The notes under the pieces are model-generated. The model was given only the letters and a program-made list of their open reading frames with translations, ran no database searches and had not been told where the DNA came from. This document shows positions 61,342-64,000 of a DNA stretch of 64,000 nt, piece by piece (within the stretch, counting starts at the first letter, position 1; each line of letters begins with the position of its first letter). Source of the DNA: Actinomycetota bacterium (lineage in GTDB: Bacteria; Actinomycetota; Acidimicrobiia; Acidimicrobiales; Poriferisodalaceae). The DNA is taken from contig JABABU010000027.1 in the NCBI GenBank assembly GCA_014238065.1, positions 62,001 through 126,000 of the forward strand, given 5' to 3'. The position numbers and the translations under genes are program-made.

Positions 61342-62531
61342 CTTCAGATCCTCAAGCGCCGACGTTGTACTTCTCGACCGAGGAGTTCGCGACCCGACTC
61401 GCCGCAACCCGCGAGGCCATGGAGGCCAGCCGTCTCGACGTCCTCATCGTGCACGATCCGTCGAACATGGCTTGGCTCACCGGATACGACGGATGGTCGT
61501 TCTACACACCCCAGTGCGTGGTCATCGGGCCCGACGGCGATCCGGTGTGGTTCGGCAGGGGCATGGATGCGGCTGGGGCAAAGCGAACGACCTACTTGTC
61601 AGACAACGACATCATCGGGTACGCCGACCACTTCGTCATGTCGACCGAGCGTCACGCCATGGACGACCTCACGGTTCGTCTCACGTCGCGTGGCTGGGCC
61701 GCTGGGCGAATCGGCGTCGAGATGGACAACTACTACTTCTCGGCGAGGGCATTCGCCTGCCTCTCGACCGGACTCCCCAATGCAGAACTCGTCGATGCGA
61801 CGGCACTCGTCAATTGGCGCCGACTGGTGAAGTCGGCGGCCGAGATCGAGTACATGCGAATAGCAGCCCGCATCGTCGAGGGCATGCACAGTCGAATCCT
61901 CGATGTCATCGAGCCTGGGGTCCGAAAGAACGACCTTGTCGCCGAGATCTATCACGCCGGCATCACGGGAACCGAAAGTCATGGTGGCGACTACCCGGCC
62001 ATCGTGCCAATGCTCCCCACCGGGGTCGATGCTTCTGCCGCCCACCTCACTTGGGATGACTCGCCCATGCAGCGCGGCGCGGGGACGTTCTTCGAGATCG
62101 CGGGTGTACACAAGCGCTACCACGTGCCCTTGTGCCGAACGATCTATCTGGGAGAGCCGCCACAGCACTTCTTCGACGCAGAGACAGCGGTGGTTGCCTC
62201 GATCGCGGCAGGTCTCGACGCGGCCCGACCTGGTAACACGTGCCAGGACATGTCCCGAGCGTTCTTGACCGAACTCCGGAGCCACGGCTTCGACAAGGAG
62301 AGCAGAGCCGGCTACTCGATCGGTCTGAGCTACCCCCCCGACTGGGGCGAGCGGAACATCAGCATCAGAGAGGGCGATCACACCGAGTTCCGTCCAGGGA
62401 TGACGATTCACTTCATGCCGGCCCTGTGGCAAGACGACTGGGGCTTGGAGATCACTGAGTCGATCCTGATCACTGGGAGTGGGGCCGAGCCGCTGTGCGA
62501 CGTGCCACGCCAACTGTTCGTGAAGGACTGA
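61338..62531 (+). CDS. M24 (creatinase-fold) protein resembling ectoine hydrolase DoeA
   Basis: A 397-residue protein. The N-terminal creatinase domain has VLIVHDPSNMAWLTGYDGW. The pita-bread domain contains FFEIAGVHKRYHVPLCRTI, GLSYPPDWGERN and MTIHFMPALWQDDWGLEITESIL, segments I associate with DoeA-type ectoine hydrolases. The canonical M24 metal-binding Asp pair is absent, as in DoeA. Ectoine ring opening is plausible, but no other doe gene is near. It overlaps the Ldh-like gene and is followed by an epimerase gene. Confidence 0.8.
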   Translation: MTSDPQAPTLYFSTEEFATRLAATREAMEASRLDVLIVHDPSNMAWLTGYDGWSFYTPQCVVIGPDGDPVWFGRGMDAAGAKRTTYLSDNDIIGYADHFVMSTERHAMDDLTVRLTSRGWAAGRIGVEMDNYYFSARAFACLSTGLPNAELVDATALVNWRRLVKSAAEIEYMRIAARIVEGMHSRILDVIEPGVRKNDLVAEIYHAGITGTESHGGDYPAIVPMLPTGVDASAAHLTWDDSPMQRGAGTFFEIAGVHKRYHVPLCRTIYLGEPPQHFFDAETAVVASIAAGLDAARPGNTCQDMSRAFLTELRSHGFDKESRAGYSIGLSYPPDWGERNISIREGDHTEFRPGMTIHFMPALWQDDWGLEITESILITGSGAEPLCDVPRQLFVKD

Positions 62532-62532
62532 C

Positions 62533-63516
62533 ATGAGCGAAGAACGATTCCTGGTGACCGGTTCGATGGGATGCATCGGCGCATGGGTACTCCGCAATCT
62601 GGTTCGCGACGGCATCGAAGTGCTTGCAACCGATCTGTCGACCGACCCGACAAGGCCATCGCAGGTGATGACCCCCGCCGAGCTTCGGTCGATCCGGTTC
62701 GAACAACTCGACGTCACGGACCCCGACACTGTGCGCTCCGCGGTCGTCGAGAACGGCATCACACACGTCGTTCATCTTGCCGGTCTGCAAGTTCCGTTCT
62801 GCAAGGCCAACCCCACGCTCGGTGCCCAGGTGAACGTGGTCGGCACCGTGAACATCTTCGAGGCAGTCCGTGCCGCACCGGAACAGGTTCGAGGCATGTC
62901 GTACGCCAGCTCGCTCGCGGTGCTCGGGCCTGGCGAGATGTACGCCGACCTACCGATTCGCGACGACGTGCGACTCGCCCCAACGACGCTCTACGGTGCC
63001 TACAAGCAGGCGAACGAGCGCACCGCCAAAGTGTTCTGGGAAGACTGGGGTGTCGGCAGCATCGGTCTTCGTCCCTATGTCGTATACGGGGTCGGACGCG
63101 ATCAGGGTATGACCGCCGATACCGCCAAGGCGATTCTCGCAGCCGCGGCAGAGCGAACCTACGAGATTCGCTTCGGTGGCGAGGTCACGCTGCAGTACGC
63201 CGACGACGTCGCCAAGATGTTCATCGAGTCGGCTCGTGCCGAGCACGAAGGTGCTGCGGTGTGCAATCTGAGGAACACCGTGATCGCGGTCAACGACTTC
63301 GTGTCCAAGCTCGCTCAGCACGTTCCGCATCACCAGGTGACCTACGACTCCGAGAGTTCGCTGGCGTGGCCCGCTGACATCGACGACTCGGGGCTCCGCT
63401 CAATTCTCGGAACGCTTCCCCACACTTCACTCGATGACGCCATGGTCGAGGCGCTCGCGATGTATCGAGACTTGTTGAGAACCGGAAACATCGACCTGGC
63501 ACAGCTCGAGACCTGA
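62533..63516 (+). CDS. NAD-dependent epimerase/dehydratase (extended SDR)
   Basis: A 327-residue extended SDR. FLVTGSMGCIGAWVLRNLV is the GxxGxxG NAD-binding start, ATDLSTDP the acidic strand end, VVHLAGLQVPFCKANP conserved, YGAYKQ the YxxxK catalytic pair (Tyr153/Lys157 region). The substrate may be a nucleotide sugar or another hydroxy/keto compound. It begins two bases after the M24 gene stop and ends just before the convergent DUF2786-like gene. Confidence 0.87.
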   Translation: MSEERFLVTGSMGCIGAWVLRNLVRDGIEVLATDLSTDPTRPSQVMTPAELRSIRFEQLDVTDPDTVRSAVVENGITHVVHLAGLQVPFCKANPTLGAQVNVVGTVNIFEAVRAAPEQVRGMSYASSLAVLGPGEMYADLPIRDDVRLAPTTLYGAYKQANERTAKVFWEDWGVGSIGLRPYVVYGVGRDQGMTADTAKAILAAAAERTYEIRFGGEVTLQYADDVAKMFIESARAEHEGAAVCNLRNTVIAVNDFVSKLAQHVPHHQVTYDSESSLAWPADIDDSGLRSILGTLPHTSLDDAMVEALAMYRDLLRTGNIDLAQLET

Positions 63517-63533
63517 CCCAGCCGAGAGCACGG

Positions 63534-64000
63534 TCAACTCGCGTTTGTGAGGCGAGCTCCACGCGGCCCGAGATCTGCTTTGTCGCCGGCAACTTGACCA
63601 GCGAGAAAGCCGGTGCCATTCGACAGGCTCGGCCGACGAGACGTCGTGCGCGGAAACGCCTCGCGCACCGCGTCGCTCACCTCCATCTCGCGGGAGGCGA
63701 GCACAGGCAGTACGTCCTCGCCGACCTCTTGTGTTGCTTCCGCGGCTGCAATGTCTCGAATGTCGCTGAGTCGCTTCGCAACCCTGGCGCCATAGCCGAT
63801 GAAGAACGCCGCGCGGAACGACTTGAGCCGCGATGGGTCGAGCCCTCCAACCCGTTCGGCTTGCATCATCTCACTGCCGGCCTGGACCAGAAGCGACGTG
63901 TACAGAAGTTCGACCGCCGCGAGATCGTGCTCGAAACCGAACACGGTCGATGTCGTTCTGCCTGACTCGTACACGGCGCGGCACGAGTTCGGTCGCGAGA
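63534..64000 (-). CDS. DUF2786-type protein, C-terminal part (5' end beyond window)
   Basis: The frame is open to the window edge, so the start is missing. It reads PNSCRAVYESGRTTSTVFGFEHDLAAVELL and then LYTSLLVQAGSEMM, FRAAFFIGYGARVAKRLSDI, a stretch typical of the second half of DUF2786/DUF7168 proteins. Function unknown in the family; often found with mobile or phage-linked genes, but nothing of that kind is visible here. The tail is polar and basic. Confidence 0.7.
   Translation of the reverse strand, partial: SRPNSCRAVYESGRTTSTVFGFEHDLAAVELLYTSLLVQAGSEMMQAERVGGLDPSRLKSFRAAFFIGYGARVAKRLSDIRDIAAAEATQEVGEDVLPVLASREMEVSDAVREAFPRTTSRRPSLSNGTGFLAGQVAGDKADLGPRGARLTNAS

Noticed and set aside
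1-64000. tRNA/rRNA genes, CRISPR arrays, insertion sequences, integrases.
   Set aside because: None seen on reading both strands; without a covariance-model search a tRNA could still be missed.

Overview
The window is GC-rich, densely packed and largely arranged in runs of genes with ATGA or GTGA stop/start overlaps. GTG and TTG starts are common, several promoters look like TANNNT -10 boxes, and at least one transcript (start near 35923) appears leaderless. With the gene content (LIV-type transporter fusions, HyuA/HyuB, class III CoA-transferases, DUF2786, Asp/Glu racemase-like proteins) this suggests a high-GC actinobacterium, perhaps a marine Acidimicrobiia/Ilumatobacter relative. The taxonomic guess is an inference from style, not from a marker gene. 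No rRNA, tRNA, CRISPR array or insertion sequence was seen.

Layout. (1) 1-11374: a surface-polysaccharide locus. A long leftward operon (9413 to 1) encodes an O-antigen-ligase-like polymerase, three glycosyltransferases, a nucleoside-phosphorylase-like protein, a nucleotidyltransferase, two methyltransferases and a B12-binding radical SAM protein. A Wzx-like flippase and a sulfotransferase lie beyond it. (2) 11652-21351: a mixed block with two Fe(II)/2-oxoglutarate oxygenases, a HlyIII-like membrane protein, an MFS exporter, a class V aminotransferase-fold enzyme, an orphan xanthine-dehydrogenase-type molybdenum subunit, an esterase and small unknowns. (3) 21353-54491: a catabolic island organised around an IclR-type regulator (45767-46594). 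(4) 54483-64000: a second metabolic block with an HMG-CoA-lyase-like enzyme, a CoA-transferase, a cysteine hydrolase, a wHTH regulator, an acyl-CoA synthetase, an Ldh-type dehydrogenase, a DoeA-like M24 protein, an epimerase and a partial DUF2786-like gene.

The most interesting part is region 3. It encodes a short-chain dehydrogenase resembling plant chlorophyll b reductase (NYC1/NOL), a serine alpha/beta hydrolase, a Rieske oxygenase, and two proteins resembling red chlorophyll catabolite reductase. It also encodes six repeats of a lipocalin-like GxW domain spread over four genes, and a DUF3891 protein. Flanking operons encode maleate-isomerase/arylmalonate-decarboxylase-like enzymes, HyuA/HyuB, an MmgE/PrpD enzyme, a cyclase-family amidohydrolase, an isochorismatase-fold protein, a tandem nitrilase, a class III CoA-transferase, a CitE-like lyase and a dedicated LIV-type ABC transporter. 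My interpretation is a bacterial pathway that opens a chlorophyll-type tetrapyrrole and then degrades the pyrrole/maleimide fragments to central metabolites.

Seven intergenic sites carry the same oriented 25-bp pattern, GTTYC-N7-GGAAC-N3-GTTYC (some degenerate). They stand in front of the transporter, oxygenase, lipocalin, CitE, CoA-transferase/HyuAB and iclR operons. The layout (a palindrome plus a direct-repeat half-site exactly 20 bp from the first) matches known three-half-site IclR operators such as that of PcaU. It ties these operons into one proposed regulon.
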